NCBI RefSeq assembly: GCF_009730915.1 | Contig: NC_052475.1 | Location: 23,001,016 to 23,065,015, forward strand | Source of the DNA: Dioscorea cayenensis subsp. rotundata | Taxonomy: Eukaryota; Streptophyta; Magnoliopsida; Dioscoreales; Dioscoreaceae | Direction of reading: 5' to 3' | DNA: 64,000 bases | Notes under the pieces: generated by a model | Seen by the model: the letters and a program-made list of their open reading frames with translations, nothing else | Told to the model about the DNA's origin: nothing | Databases searched by the model: none | Shown: positions 47,393-60,137 of the stretch, piece by piece | How positions within the stretch are numbered: the stretch's first letter is position 1 | Layout: every line of letters starts with the position of its first letter | Translations under genes and position numbers: made by a program

Positions 47393-50210
47393 TCAATGTA
47401 AATTAATCCTGCAATACAAAGAAAGGATAAAATATTTAAAATAGAATAATAGGATAATCTTTATCAAAAATAAGAAAAACATGATGTAGACATCATAGGA
47501 GAAGCGTATCATACAAAAAAGCTGGTGTAATGTCCAAATCATACTTTTTAAATCTTTTAACCAAAAATTTATATATATAAAAAAAAGTTCAAATCATACA
47601 ACAAATGTATCAATTATCTTCAGGCACAAAACATAGTATAAAGGTGAGGCCCTTGAAAGATTGCAAGTCTGCCTCAGTGTAGAGCCTACCAAATAAATAC
47701 CAACAGCTGACCAAACTGAAATAATAATATATTGATATGGTGTACAATTTTAATGTGGACTACAGAGAATGAAACGTCCGGCAAAGCTTAAACTAAAACT
47801 TTTTAAATCTTCATTGTAACACCTATTGGATTAGGATAAGCACCATTTCAGAAGCAATTGGTCATCATAATAAAAGAACTTTATGTTAGTAATACTTGAG
47901 TTTGATAACCATTTCCAAATCATGTTGCAAAGCTATGTTCATTTGACAATTTAAATTTTGTTGGGGCCATAATGAGTTAAAGATTAAGAGCAATTCAGGT
48001 TGAACACAAGGCATCTATGATGACAAATCTTCTTTCTCATTGGTATGCTTACTATTAGGATTCCGGTGCTGGGCATTAGCTATTAAAATATTGGTGAATC
48101 TTGATAGCATGTCCTCATAAGTCCTTGACAAATAAGTATTGCATTAAAGCAAGTCAAATATAAATATATAATCATCAGAGGAAGAGGGAAATGAAAAATA
48201 AATACACAATCAGCCAAAGTAATAATCATACAAGGGAAAATGATGCTCATGGCTGCCAACAAAAAGCTCTAGTTTGATATTCTTAACAAATTGTCAAGTT
48301 TATGGTACCCACATAAATAAACTTAGAATCATCAATTTAAAGTTGTCCTATCATCGGATTTACTGATCTTGCAATCTAAACAAAATAAATATTTTCAGAT
48401 TGCTAATCTTATTCCTTTTAAGTGCGACATTGACATATCCCAAGACCACTGACAAGCTTAGACAGCAACTGCTCAACATTTTTCACTACTCTTTGCCATC
48501 TGTGGTCTTAAAAAAATTTCAATCTAAATATGCCATGAACAACTCATTTTATAGGTTCTCAGAAGTTTGTCATCTGTGATTATTGAGTTTATATAATTGT
48601 CACTGTTTCAAACATAAGACAATTTCCCTCATCATAATTCTTGACAGTGTGCTCCAGACATCAACCAAGTATTCATGAGATTGTATATCATACCAAACTT
48701 CATCTCTTCTCTACATTAGTATTCACAAACTGGCCCAAATAAAAAATTCTGATTCAATATAACCCCAAAATAAAGAAGAATGAAGGTTCTTACTCATCAA
48801 TTTTGATTACCATCACCATTTCATTTCTGTTCTGCCTATTAAGATTAAAATACCAGCCAACTTCATACAACCAAAAAGGACTTGGTTTATCACATTATTC
48901 TACTAGTCTATTCTCAAGAAAATCTGTCAATTCTATAGCTTTCATTTGGTTGCACAATGGAATTTGGGTCATCAATTAACACTTATTTTCTTCTGGAAGA
49001 CTCTTAAATTTAAAACTAAACACAATTTTGAAATACTCTGTACCAGTTATAAGAGGCTAAGCTAAATACATGTTTGGCTATTATTGGACAAAAAATGAAA
49101 AGAATCAAACTAATAGACTAATATTGACGGTTCTAATTCAATCAAAAATCAATTTCAACACTCATATTCCCTTATAATATTTTAAAAACTCTAATAAAAT
49201 TGGTTCACAAAGAAATGCCAGCAACCACCACAGTGCAGACAGACATAGAAAGTCACACTGATAATAACCAAATAAAAAAATTTACTTCAACCACCGAAAT
49301 GGAAAGCAATATCACAGTGCCTGTCATATCTTCATCGAGAGAAGCATAATTTATAATTTTAAATAAAAAAATAAAACGAAAAAATAAAAAAATAAAAATA
49401 AAAAAGCAAGCTTTTTACCATCTGAGCAAATTAATGTGACAATGAGGCAGCACGGAATCGGTTGCACTTCCCCGCGCCGCCTGCTTCAAACTCACCGCTC
49501 CGCACTCGACCCGGATCGGCACACGCCCGGTGCTCTTACCGCCAACACTAACCCCTACCTTCGTCTTCAGCTCCACTCCAAATCTCAGCTCCTTGCTCGC
49601 ATACATCGCAGCCATCCTCTTCCCCACCGCCTCATCCACCCCAAGCCTCTTGGCCACCACCGCGAACTTCACCGCCGTGGAGTTCTTCTTCCCCTGCGCA
49701 AATCCCAACGCCACCGCTGTCCCCATATCAACATCACCGTCGTCGTCGTCGGCGGCGATCGAAACATCCGCCTCGAGATCGGAATACGTGAGCCCCATCT
49801 TGCCATTAGGGTTCGCCGCCTGGATCGTCATCGCCATGGAGGCGTCCAAGAAGAAAGGACCACCATCGGATCCGGAGACATTGAATCTCGAGACCCGGAG
49901 GGATTGGATCCGGAACAAGGGAAGCCGGGGTTGGAACCAGAGATAGGCGAGAGCACCAGTAACGGCGACAAGGAAAGCGATGGCGATGAGGATGAGGGAG
50001 AGCCAACAGCAGAGTCGGCAGCAGCACGCGCGAGCACGGCGTCGCCGAGCGGGGGGTTTGCCTGGGTACCGGAGAGTTCGGGGAAGCTGCGGTGGCTTGC
50101 GCGGTGGTCCTGGTGGACGTGGTGCAGCGGAGGACGGGCGGCGCCGATGGTTCTCGAAACCCCGGCGGTTTCTGAAGCATCGGCATCCCCGGCGCTGAGT
50201 TCTCCGGCAT
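47393..50210 (-). CDS. NHL/LEA_2 (NDR1/HIN1-like) membrane protein, two exons, apparent frameshift near N-terminus
   Basis: A type II membrane protein family of plant defence and stress. The N-terminus from ATG 50210 reads MPENSAPGMPMLQKPPGFRE. The continuing protein is in another frame from about 50125-50141: RPSSAAPRPPGPPRKPPQLP, basic-Cys RRRRARACCCRLCCW, a membrane helix LSLILIAIAFLVAVTGALAY, then the LEA_2 domain (RIQSLRVSRFNVSG, KMGLTYSDLEADVSI, VGVSVGGKSTGRVPIRVECG). That frame has no ATG, so a one-base gain or two-base loss is implied. Exon 1 stops at 49415 if unspliced, but a donor TG|GTAAAAAG (49419/49418) and an acceptor ATTGCAG (47409) give a 16-nt last exon adding INLH before the stop at 47393-47395. 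Intron about 2 kb. Real frameshift or assembly error is undecided. Confidence 0.82.
47409..49418 (-). other. Predicted ~2-kb intron of the NHL gene
   Basis: Runs from donor GTAAAAAG to acceptor TTGTATTGCAG on the minus strand. AT-rich, no coding sequence or obvious transposon seen. Confidence 0.55.
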
Positions 50211-50627
50211 TTCTCAAGCTGTCTAAGGTGTGGCTTCTCTCCTTTGCTTTTTTTCTCTTTTTTTTTTTCGGATTAAATAATCCCAAAATTTATTGAAAAA
50301 TTTTGCAAAAATGGCAATAATTCAAGAGAAAAGTTCTCAATTATAGTGGAAATTCTGGCGTATAAATTAAGAAGATTGGATTAAAAATTACACCAAAATT
50401 ATCTAGAAATCAATAGGAAGGTTGAGAATTGATAGAATACGAGCAAGGATCCATAGCGGGAGGAAGACGAAGAAGAAGACTAGTGTCTGGTGTCTCGCGG
50501 GATTAGGATAATAATAGTGATAGATCTGGTAATCACGGAGAGGTTTTAAAGATCGGACGGACGAGGGCGAGGGAGTGGATCAGGAGATAGGCCGTGAAGT
50601 TGCTCCGGCGGAGCAGAGGACTTTTAG

Positions 50628-50640
50628 TAATATATAGAGT
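50628..50640 (-). promoter_or_regulatory. Possible TATA box of the NHL gene
   Basis: The minus strand reads CTCTATATATTAC about 420 bp upstream of the predicted start. If used it implies a long leader. Confidence 0.35.
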
Positions 50641-50841
50641 GGCAGATGAGTGATGGGGTTGGCGAAGGTGAAGGAGGGGGTTGCTTAAATGGCGCGGTTC
50701 ACGCGCGCGGATGTTGGGATGGGACACGTGGTGATTACTCATTCGGTGGAGAGAAACAGGGGATGGCCTGGTATTTTTGTCGGTGTTGTTGGATCAAAGT
50801 ATATGGGGATATTATGCCATTTATACGGTCTTTTTAATTAC

Positions 50842-51895
50842 TTGAATTTTTGGTTTTTATTAAAAAAAATTAAAAATACAAACGTCACTGAGTCTCATAA
50901 AAAATTAAAATTAAAAAAAATTTTTTAAAAAATAAGATTTATCTTCAGCCGTTGATGTATCTTTCGAGATGTATGTATGTATGTACATATGTATGTATAT
51001 ACATAGATTGAAGAGGAGGACTATGTGGTGATGCAACATGCAAGTGGACATCTTTAGTGAAACTAGTGAATCCATCTAATGGCGTTGAAATTTTATACTC
51101 CAATTAAATCCAAGATGTGAAACGTTTAATTAATCAGAAAGTTTGTATGCTTTTTTGACTTCCTAGTATGCTGCCGACTAGTTTGATGAATGTGGGATCA
51201 GTGATTATATAATAAATAATAAAATTTTAATAGAAGTTGAAAAAAAAACTATTTTGCGGTAATTGTTTTCATATTCATATGTTATATAATATGTTGTTTT
51301 ATAAATAGTTGTATTAAATTGATTTTAACATGAATAAGATTTTAATATGGGATGAAAAATGTCAAAGTGTGACCCGTGAGGGTTACTTGGTTGAAAGTAA
51401 CTTTGGTTTTATGTTTGAATTGTTATTTTTTATTTAAAAAAAAATTTAGTGAGGACGGCTGTATTTATATGTGCAAATATATATTATATTGTTATTGGCT
51501 TATTACCAAAATTTTTGAAAATGAAGCCAAAAGAGATTTTTATTTGATAATTTTTTTATTTCATATATATAAGCAAATACAACAAAACGTTTTTTCTTTT
51601 GTATTTGTCTAATTTCCTAAATCCAAAAAAAATTATATTTGGAGTTAGGGAAAAGAGAAGAAAAATAAAAATAATAGGAAAAATGATAGAAAGAAAATTT
51701 ATCAATATTTACTTTCATTTTCCTAACCCTTATTACTGTCCTCCTCCATCCAACCAAATATAAGAAAGCAATTCTCATTTTCATTTGTTAACCAGAATCT
51801 TTAGTTGAAGACAAACGCATCCATTGTAATTTTCTTTTTAATTTTAGTAAATCTATTGTAATTTATCCTTAGTGACAAAACACAATGCTGCTTTA
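50842..51895. other. Intergenic AT-rich region
   Basis: No gene seen. Includes a (TATG)n-type tract at 50970-51004. Confidence 0.55.
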
Positions 51896-53211
51896 GGCCA
51901 TCTCCAACCCAAAACTCTATATTTGGCGTTTCAGTACACAAAAATACATCTGCTACAGTAAAAATTTCTCCAACCATCATCTCTATTTTTAACTCTAAAA
52001 TAGAATATTCTAAGAATATTCTTCTCACTTCACACTTTTATATTCATACTAGTAATAAATTTAATCATCTTTAATTTTTTCACTTTTAACCATTGAATTT
52101 AAATATTATATTATTTTAAAATATAAATTTTATTTTTATATTTTTTTATAAATATTTATTAAATATAAAATTTGATTGATAAACTACAAATATAAATACA
52201 AACATTACATTACATTAATTATTTAATAAAAACATAACATACAAAACCAGAGACCATCGATTGAAAAACAACACATTTTGATCGCGAGACTTGAATTTAT
52301 AGTCGATCCAAATATTCGTGCTTGTATACAAGCACAACAACAAGAAATTTTACAGAAAAAATGATATTTTCAACCACCACCCCTTCCCGGATCTAACATG
52401 TTTAGTGATATCTTTGTCAATATCGGTGGAAGTGGCGATAACATACCTGGGATTATTAGATCCATCTACTTCGAACTTTTCATTAATTAGTATTTTGTGT
52501 GTTGTGATTTTTTTCTTATCACATCGATGATAATCTCATGTTATGACTATTTTCTATGCTTTTTATTTTATTGTTCGTGTAATTTTCGTTAATTTTAATG
52601 AAGTTATATTTCCTGTATTATTTTCGTTAATTTTTTATTTTTTATTAATTGAAAAATACAATCTTAAATTATAAATTATTTAATTTAATTAAAATATAAA
52701 TTATAAATATAAATTTTATAAGAAAGAAAAAAAATAAATAAAAGATAAAAAAATAAGCTGAAAATTAAAACTAAAAAACCAAAAAAATATAAATTATAAA
52801 CTGAAAAAATAACAAAAATAAACTGAAAATTAAAACTAAAAAATCAAAAAGGATAAAAAAAGATAAATAATAATCTAAAAAAATAAAAAATAATTAACGA
52901 AAAATTAAAACTGAAAACCCGAAAAAGATAAAAATAAATAAATAATAAACTGAAAAAATAAAAAAAATAAACTGAAAAATAAAACTGAAAAAATAAAAAA
53001 AAACAAAAAATAAAACTGTTAAAAAGAAAAAATCAAAAATGAAAACCGAAAAATAAAAAAAGAAATAGCTGGCTATACTCTGGTGCGCTACATGTCTACG
53101 CACCACCCGTAGAGATCGCACAAACTCGCATGCAGGATTTGGCACTGGATTAGACCAAATCCCGCCCTGCTATTGCAGAAAACTCTACATTTAAATCGTT
53201 GGAGAAAGTTC
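51896..53211. mobile_element. PIF/Harbinger-like nonautonomous element
   Basis: 1,316 bp, left end GGCCATCTCCAACCCAAAAC and right end ...CGTTGGAGAAAGTTC, whose complement GAACTTTCTCCAACG shares the CTCCAAC core. TTA flanks both ends (51893-51895 and 53212-53214). No transposase frame is recognisable. 52680-53060 is A-rich with a loose recurring AAACTGAAAAAATAAA unit. Ends are less perfectly matched than those of the MITE at 45938, so boundaries are less certain. Confidence 0.6.
52319..52336. repeat. Perfect 18-bp palindrome
   Basis: GTGCTTGTATACAAGCAC equals its own reverse complement. It lies within the PIF-like element. Confidence 0.85.
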
Positions 53212-53214
53212 TTA

Positions 53215-55527
53215 GAAGTTCAATGTTTTTCTCATGGTTTTTGCGCCAATCATGTCTATTTATTCATTCAAGGCCAACTTTTTCGGTTCAACAAACATTC
53301 CATACAAGTAGATTTAGGATCAGTATGATTAATTACTTAATTTTAAGTATATATATATATATTAGTATTATTTACTAAGAACAATCTTAATAAAATTCAA
53401 TTATCTCATCACGCAGAGAGATGGTTGAATTGTATGTAAATATCTTGTCCATATGGACAAGTGCATCCAGCTAACATGATGTGGATTCGAATTAGCCAGG
53501 TTGGGAGGTCCATGTCTTATTGGCCTGTTCGGCAGGTTCTATTCATTATTTTTTTCCTCCCTCTGAAACAAATTTAAAATTATTTATTATCCTAGGAACA
53601 GTGAAATGAAATTTAAATTATTTCAGGTATCTATAAAGAAATTTCCCTCGGGAAACACAGCACGTTGTGCCCACGTGAGTGGTTGTTTGTTTCTATTCCC
53701 AGCCTATCATGTGAAATCCTAGCCGTCAGATTAGTGGGTCCCTCCTCCACTGGACGGATGGGATCTCGCTGTTAACTGATGGCAGGTTCCTTTTCTTCAA
53801 ACGGGATGTGTTACCTTTTCCGCCGCTTTGGCCCCATTTTGATTCTTTTTTCTTTTTCTTTTTCTTTTTTTTTTTATTACTGTTTTTCTATATATACATA
53901 TATATATTTATTTATTTCTATTTATGCTTCCTGTTAATTAAATTCATGAATTGGTTGTCATGTTATGGAAGCACGAGGCTTTGTTAATGAATGGTAGGAA
54001 TGATTGTTGTGTTTTCTTCTGCATGGAAATGCAAACATTCACTGGACTTGTCTTGGTCTGCATTCTGGATGCACTTATCTAGATTTGGTTTCTTTCTTAA
54101 AGTGTGCTTTTTTTAAAAAAAATATATGTTAATGGTACCAATGATTAAACAAAAGATAGATTCAACATATTTGATTCCAAAGTCTATATTGGTTCATCTC
54201 TCACCAACTTTGCGTTGAGAGATTGATTAGAAATGTTAAATGTTGCAAAATTAAGCAAATGTTATGATGCGGATTCACTACTTGTAGAAATTGATTACTT
54301 TATAGACCTTTATGATTCTTAACTATTTATATATATATATTTAGAATTTGCAGTTTGGTGTTGTGTGTGCTTGAGGAGTAAGTGATCTTAAGTTGCTTGA
54401 GGAATCTGACAAGTGAGAGGTAACCAGTCTTTTCCAATCCATTCAAAATTCAGTATTTGAGATTACTAGTTCTTTTTTTTTTAATGCTGATAATGCATGC
54501 ATCCAAATGGACTGAACTGACCGAAAGTAGAGTTCTGATAAATGTTTATAATTAGTATACTGTTTTCATTTCACAAAAGTACAGGTCTGGTTGCTTTGCT
54601 TTGCTTTGTTGCTGCAGCCTGCAGTCAAGTGAAGAAAATGAAAATTCAGTTGGTGCATTGCAAAGTTGAGGAAAAGCATTCAATTTCCTACATAGCATTT
54701 ATGTATGTAGGTACTGTCCTTGACAGGCAAATGAAGAAGATATAAGAGTGGTGGTTGAATGTCGTCTTAATCAATGACATGCTGGCTTCCAAATCCATTG
54801 ATGAATTGATTTCCCCCGTTTTTTTTATCTGAACCTCATTGCACAGAAAGGAAGAAGATGGGCCACCATTGATTGGTATGACTATTCTCTGATTTGGTTG
54901 GGGAGGTATCATTTTGATGAATGAGTGAATAACATTATTGAAAGAGAACACAGCTTGAATGACAAATGGATCAATCATTGTATATAAAACAAGATTTATG
55001 ACATTTGATTCTGGCCGAAATAAAGTTTTTGGCAAAAATTGCTTACATAACCACCAGCAAGAGGCTTTTAGATGATTAATGGAATTTTTATAGAATGACA
55101 TGTGGTGTTATGCTTCATTTGATTCCCTTGCTTTCCAACCTGAAGTAATAACCCAACAGGCTAACTTCTATTCAACATTTAGTTGCTACACAAAAACGGA
55201 AACAAATCACAAGCACTAAACTTCTTAAGTTGATGATTCAGACGGCATAAAAATGTGCGTCAAGCACATGATATGAGTTCCCTAAATCAAACAGACTCTT
55301 TAAGACAAGAACAATGAATAGGGCAATAGAAGTCGGACTACTGGTTCTTAAGGATTAAGTTAATCCTACAGAAAGGGACCATCTTTGAGGAGATCAAAGA
55401 ATGTGAGCCAAAAAGGATAGAAGAAAATTGATGCACAAAAAATAAAATAAAAATAAAAAAACCCTGCACATCCATCCCTCCACTTGACAATTTAACAAGT
55501 AACAGGGCGATAAATGAAGAATAACCC
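53215..55527. other. Intergenic region
   Basis: No gene recognised. Holds an 18-bp perfect palindrome CTTGTCCATATGGACAAG (53444-53461), a GC-richer block with CACGTG (53640-53850), (TA)n tracts and T-rich stretches. A 3' UTR of the receptor kinase gene may extend to the left of 55528. Confidence 0.5.
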
Positions 55528-58500
55528 TTAGTTTTGTGGTGATGGGCCTCCTGTGCTGGGTATTTGTGACGGTGTTGCAACATCTGATTTTATCTCCAAT
55601 GAAGGTCGGTTTGCAGTATCTGCCCTTCTTACATCTTCGAGCATTCTCACAACATCGGCCATCCTGGGCCTCTGCTCTGGCATCCTCGCAACACAAGCCA
55701 TTCCAATCTGAAGCATCTCTACCATCTCTTCCTCTATGTTTGGATATCTCATTAGCTCCAGATCAAAAACCTCAGCAGTCCATTCTTCTCTAACCACAGA
55801 TTGCACCCACCGCACTAAGTGCACCATTTCCTCACCAGCGCCGGCCACATGGATGGGTGATTTCCCGGTAAGGAGTTCAAGTAAAAGCACACCAAAACTG
55901 TAGACATCCGATGCTTGGGTTGTTCGTCTTGTGTCAATCACTTCGGGTGCACGGTATCCAGCATTTCGAGACACAGGAGGCACAGTAGTGGCCATAAGCG
56001 ATGTGAGACCAAAGTCAGAAACACAGCCATATTGCTGATTATTTAGGAAGACATTGGAAGACTTTATGTTCCCATGGATGAATTTCCCATTATTCTCCAT
56101 GTGAATGCGGGCAATTCCTCTTGCTGCTCCAAGTGCTATTCTCAGCCTGGTTTCCCAGTCAAGTGGTGTCCTGTCCTCACCTCTCTTTGCTGAAATAAAC
56201 AAATAAATAAATCAAATAGAACAGCACTGAGCAGCAAACCATGAGATTATTATAATAGATTTTTTTTTTTAATGTGCTATTACCTTCTTGTTGCAAAACT
56301 CAAAGAAATACACCTCTAGATAAGCCAGCTAAGAAAATGATGGATAGTGAGGTTGTGGCCAATAGAAATTATATAAATTGCCGGTAGAGTACAAATTATA
56401 AATATCAACAAACAAAAACAAATGATATGTAAAGTAACATGACACATAAGGTGCTTCAGATCTTAGAAGATACTTATTCAATTGAGATTGTAGAAGTTTG
56501 CTGGTGTTGATAAAATATCTGGCAGGTTGTATGGAAACACAACAGATTAAAAGGAAATTGGTATACAAATTTGTAACCATTCTATTGTTTTTCATCCATA
56601 ACAAGTTTTGCTAATGGGTTCTGGATATTACCTATATGCTACAGTTTGTAGTGCATCAGACATAATATGTAAAATGACAAAAGAAATATATTCACAAGAG
56701 GCATAACCTCCTAAGAAAAATTGAACCTAATCTGAAGAAATTGATTTAAAGAAAAAAGAAAAAAAAAAAAAAATCATGCCTCCACATTACTAACATAAAA
56801 TTGTGTAGCGGTTATTTTGGTGTCAAATGATGCAATTCACAATACATGAATAAGCTAGGAGACAATTTAGTAAACTTGTTAATCACAATAAATGACATAC
56901 ATACATTTACATGTATGACAGTTATTTTTATGCAGCTTGGTGACTCACCCACCCATGGACTTTTTATAGGGGAGGTGGGTGTTATATGGTTGGAATAGTA
57001 CCATGTGTATGCACTGGAAATAAGCTCATCTAAAGAGGGCATAAGCTAAGTCTTTAGAAAGTTTAAAAAAACTGAGAAAAGTCTTACGCAATTTAGCCTA
57101 CTATTGCCTATAAATTATTGTACTTGCTCCAGTTGGAGAGTTTTGAGTCCCTGCCCCTCAGCAACTTGCCTCATGAGACTTCAATCATTTATCTTTTTTA
57201 ATATCACTATCTCAAAAGTCAACGAAGTTCCCAACCACATTTCAGTAGCACTTGCTATGTTGCTTCCATGACCAGATAAGCTTTTCTATTGAATGTCATT
57301 TCATTACCCTTTCAAAATATGACCACTGGGTCAAAATTTGAGACAATAGTCACATAGCCCATCACAACCCGAGAGAGGAAGACTTTTACATCTCCATGCA
57401 TGGCTATGAATTATGTAGGAGAATTCCAACATAGCTGCAAGTGTCTGCAAGTGCCATAATCACAATTGCCTTTGCACTAGCCTAACCTGTCTGTGACAAT
57501 CTTTTACTTTGAATAACCATTGTAGGAGGGAAGTCTTGATGTGGCCAAACTAAGATTGCGGACACAATGCCACACATGCATATTGAAAAGGATTGTAATA
57601 AATACCAAATTTCTTGCTAATCTGTGTAGAGATTATCTCACATATAATCATACATAGTAATCATTAAAAAACCATATGCATGATTACTTAACAATTGAAA
57701 TGAGTCCTTCGTATGCATCATATATCTAGATCAACAGCATTTAAATCTCCCTATGTAAGCATTTAAATGTTAGAACTTGATCAACTAAATCCTCCATCTA
57801 TGCATTCAACTATGTTAATAACAGAGAACTTGGACTGAAATTTCAAGAAAAATAACAAAAAAAAATTGATAGAAAGAAACACAAACAAGCATGAAAGTTT
57901 ATGAGAACAATATTTTTCCAGTACTAATATATTCCCCCACCACCACTCCCCCACCGCCACTCCCACAACCACAAAAATAGGAGATTTCTATTCTATAACC
58001 CCACAAATCACTATTATTTTGTTTGTATAACCCCACAAATAATTAGTTTTTGCTTCTATGCCCCAAGCAGTCAACTGAAGGAAAAAAACAAGAGAGAAAA
58101 AGAAATACTCCTCGCTCTCTTCTCATCATCGATCTTATAAAGGTCAAGGATAAATATGTCTACTCATAGGATTTTTACATTTTAACACAAGAGTGTATAC
58201 ATAAATAAATAATAATGCTTTGTGAGGGTACGTAACTGAATGTGATTTTTTTTTTTGAAGAAGAAGAAGAAGAATGTGAATTTCAGAAGAGCATAGCCCG
58301 CAATTGGTAAGAGTTCATCAAGATTACACAGTGAATCCACAAAATTCCTATCTGATGTTGAATGAAAAAGTACAGTACCTTACACCTAATGCCACGGAAT
58401 TTGACCATATGCCAATCTTGGTTCCTTGGCGTCCTACCCCACCAATTATGTCCTACAAATACGTTGCCCTTGTTGCAACCCTTTATTTATAACCATCTCT

Positions 58501-60137
58501 TATATATCCCAATTGTAGCTGATTCCGATCCAAAGAAAACAAGCTAATTTCACATTATTTTGAATTTTACAAGTGGACTAGATATGCTAGGAAGGAAAAC
58601 AACTCAAAATCAACAAATTTAGTAAATTTCCACATTTCTATGTCAGTTATGTTCCACACCCCAAACCTTATAAAATGACATTCTTCCCAAATACATAAAC
58701 TAGCTAAGACAGATAAGCATGAAAAATGAAAAACTTTTTTATCATTTGGAACCAAAATTTCAGTCCTATGTTTGCCCAGATAAACAAACTTGCAAACTTC
58801 ACACCAAGAATCAAATCTGGAAAGCATGGCACAAGTCACAACAACAATCTAAACATTCAATAGAATTATCTAAAGCAAGTAGAAGGGAAGCATAGCAGCA
58901 TACCATGAAGCAAGGAAGAGACGTTCCCCTGGTTATAGAAATCATATACAATGAGCTTCTCATCCTTGGAATAGTAATAGGCCCTGAGCTCGACCACGTT
59001 CTCATGGCGTATCCTCCCAATCATCTCCATCTGCTGCTCGAAATCCCTCTTCCCAACTCCCACATCCTTCACCCTCTTCACCACCACTGTCGTCGCGTCC
59101 TCCAGTATGGCTTTGTACGTCGTCCCGCACATCCCCTTCCCCAATATCTCCGCCGATGCCGTCAATAGATCCTCAAGATCAAACTCGAAAGTACACCCCG
59201 GGAAAAACACCATCCTGTTCCTCTCCTCCTGCCTCCCACTCACCACCTTCTCCGGCGACCTCTCGCCTTTCGACCCCTTCCCGATCACCACATTATCCCC
59301 GCCTTTCCCGCAACAGAGCACAAGGACCACCGCCAGCACCGCGAACACCAAGACACAGCCACCAACCGCAATCCCGAGAATCACCCCTTCGCTAAGCTTA
59401 TGGTGGTGTTTCCGGCTCGGCGGTGGAAACGGCGCCGGGGTTGGCACCGGATTGACAGGGACCACCGGCACAAGATCGTTGCCGGAGAAGGACGAAGCCG
59501 GGAATCCCCGGAGAGACGCCGGGATACTGCCATTGAGATGATTATAGGAAAGGTTAAGGGATTTGAGACTCGGGAACTCAAGATCGGGGAGCTCGCCGGA
59601 GAAGGAGTTGTTGGAGAGGTTAAGAGAGACAAGCTCGGCGAGGTTGGAAATGGCGAAAGGTATAGAACCATTAAACAAGTTGTGCGAGAGATCGAGAAGC
59701 GTTAGATTAGAGAGGAGACCAATATCGGACGGCAGAGAACCAACGAAGGAGTTGAACTGGAGATGAAGACCAGTGAGGGCGGTGAGGTTGAAGAAGTCAG
59801 CAGGGAAAGGACCAGAGAGGCCGTTGGATCGGAGGCTGAGGATCTCGAGGGCGGATAAACGGCTGAGAGTGTTGGGAGGGATCTGGCCATTGAGGCCGAA
59901 CCCAGGTAATCGGACGGCTGTGACACGAGACCGGTTCGAGTCGCAGGTGATTCCGGTCCAGTCGGAGCAGACCGAGGTGTCTGACCGCCAGTTGAGGTTT
60001 CGACTGGGAGGAACGCGAGAGATGAAGTCCAGCAACGCGAGTTTATCGTCGGCGAGATGGTTCGCGAGACATCGGGAAAAACTCGCCGAGATGAAGATGA
60101 GAAGAATCGCCACGGCGGCGATTCTGGTTGCTGCCAT
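55528..60137 (-). CDS. LRR receptor-like protein kinase (class III, At4g23740-like, probable pseudokinase)
   Basis: Two exons, 58904-60137 and 55528-56189, joined across a 2,714-bp intron (donor CATG|GTATGC, acceptor TTTCAG), giving 631 aa. Order: signal peptide (1-25); LRR N-terminal cap with CSDWTGITC (57-65); about five leucine-rich repeats (about 72-212); Pro-rich juxtamembrane segment; TM (251-275); kinase-like domain from [17 protein letters not shown]. Glycine loop GKGMCG (333-338) and Lys354 in VVVKR are kept. The catalytic HRD is IHGN, lacking the Asp, while DFG is intact (VSDFGLTS). This HGN pattern is shared by the At4g23740 clade and means catalysis is unlikely. The product is expected at the plasma membrane. 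No frame defect is seen. Confidence 0.95.
56190..58903 (-). other. Intron of the LRR-RLK gene
   Basis: AT-rich intron of 2,714 bp at the usual position just after the SSLLH segment of the kinase domain. It contains a GAA trinucleotide tract near 58255-58274 and a CCACC-rich stretch near 57935-57975, but no transposon I recognise. Confidence 0.9.

Noticed and set aside
49436-50296. Large + strand reading frame of 286 codons
   Set aside because: Antisense shadow of the NHL gene; rich in Arg, Pro and Gly as expected from antisense of GC-rich coding DNA.
53460-53520. Possible tRNA gene around GGATTCGAAT
   Set aside because: The T-loop-like GATTCGAAT lacks a matching acceptor stem, D-loop and anticodon arm.
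59107-59541. Plus-strand reading frame over the LRR-RLK exon
   Set aside because: Antisense shadow of the intact minus-strand receptor gene.
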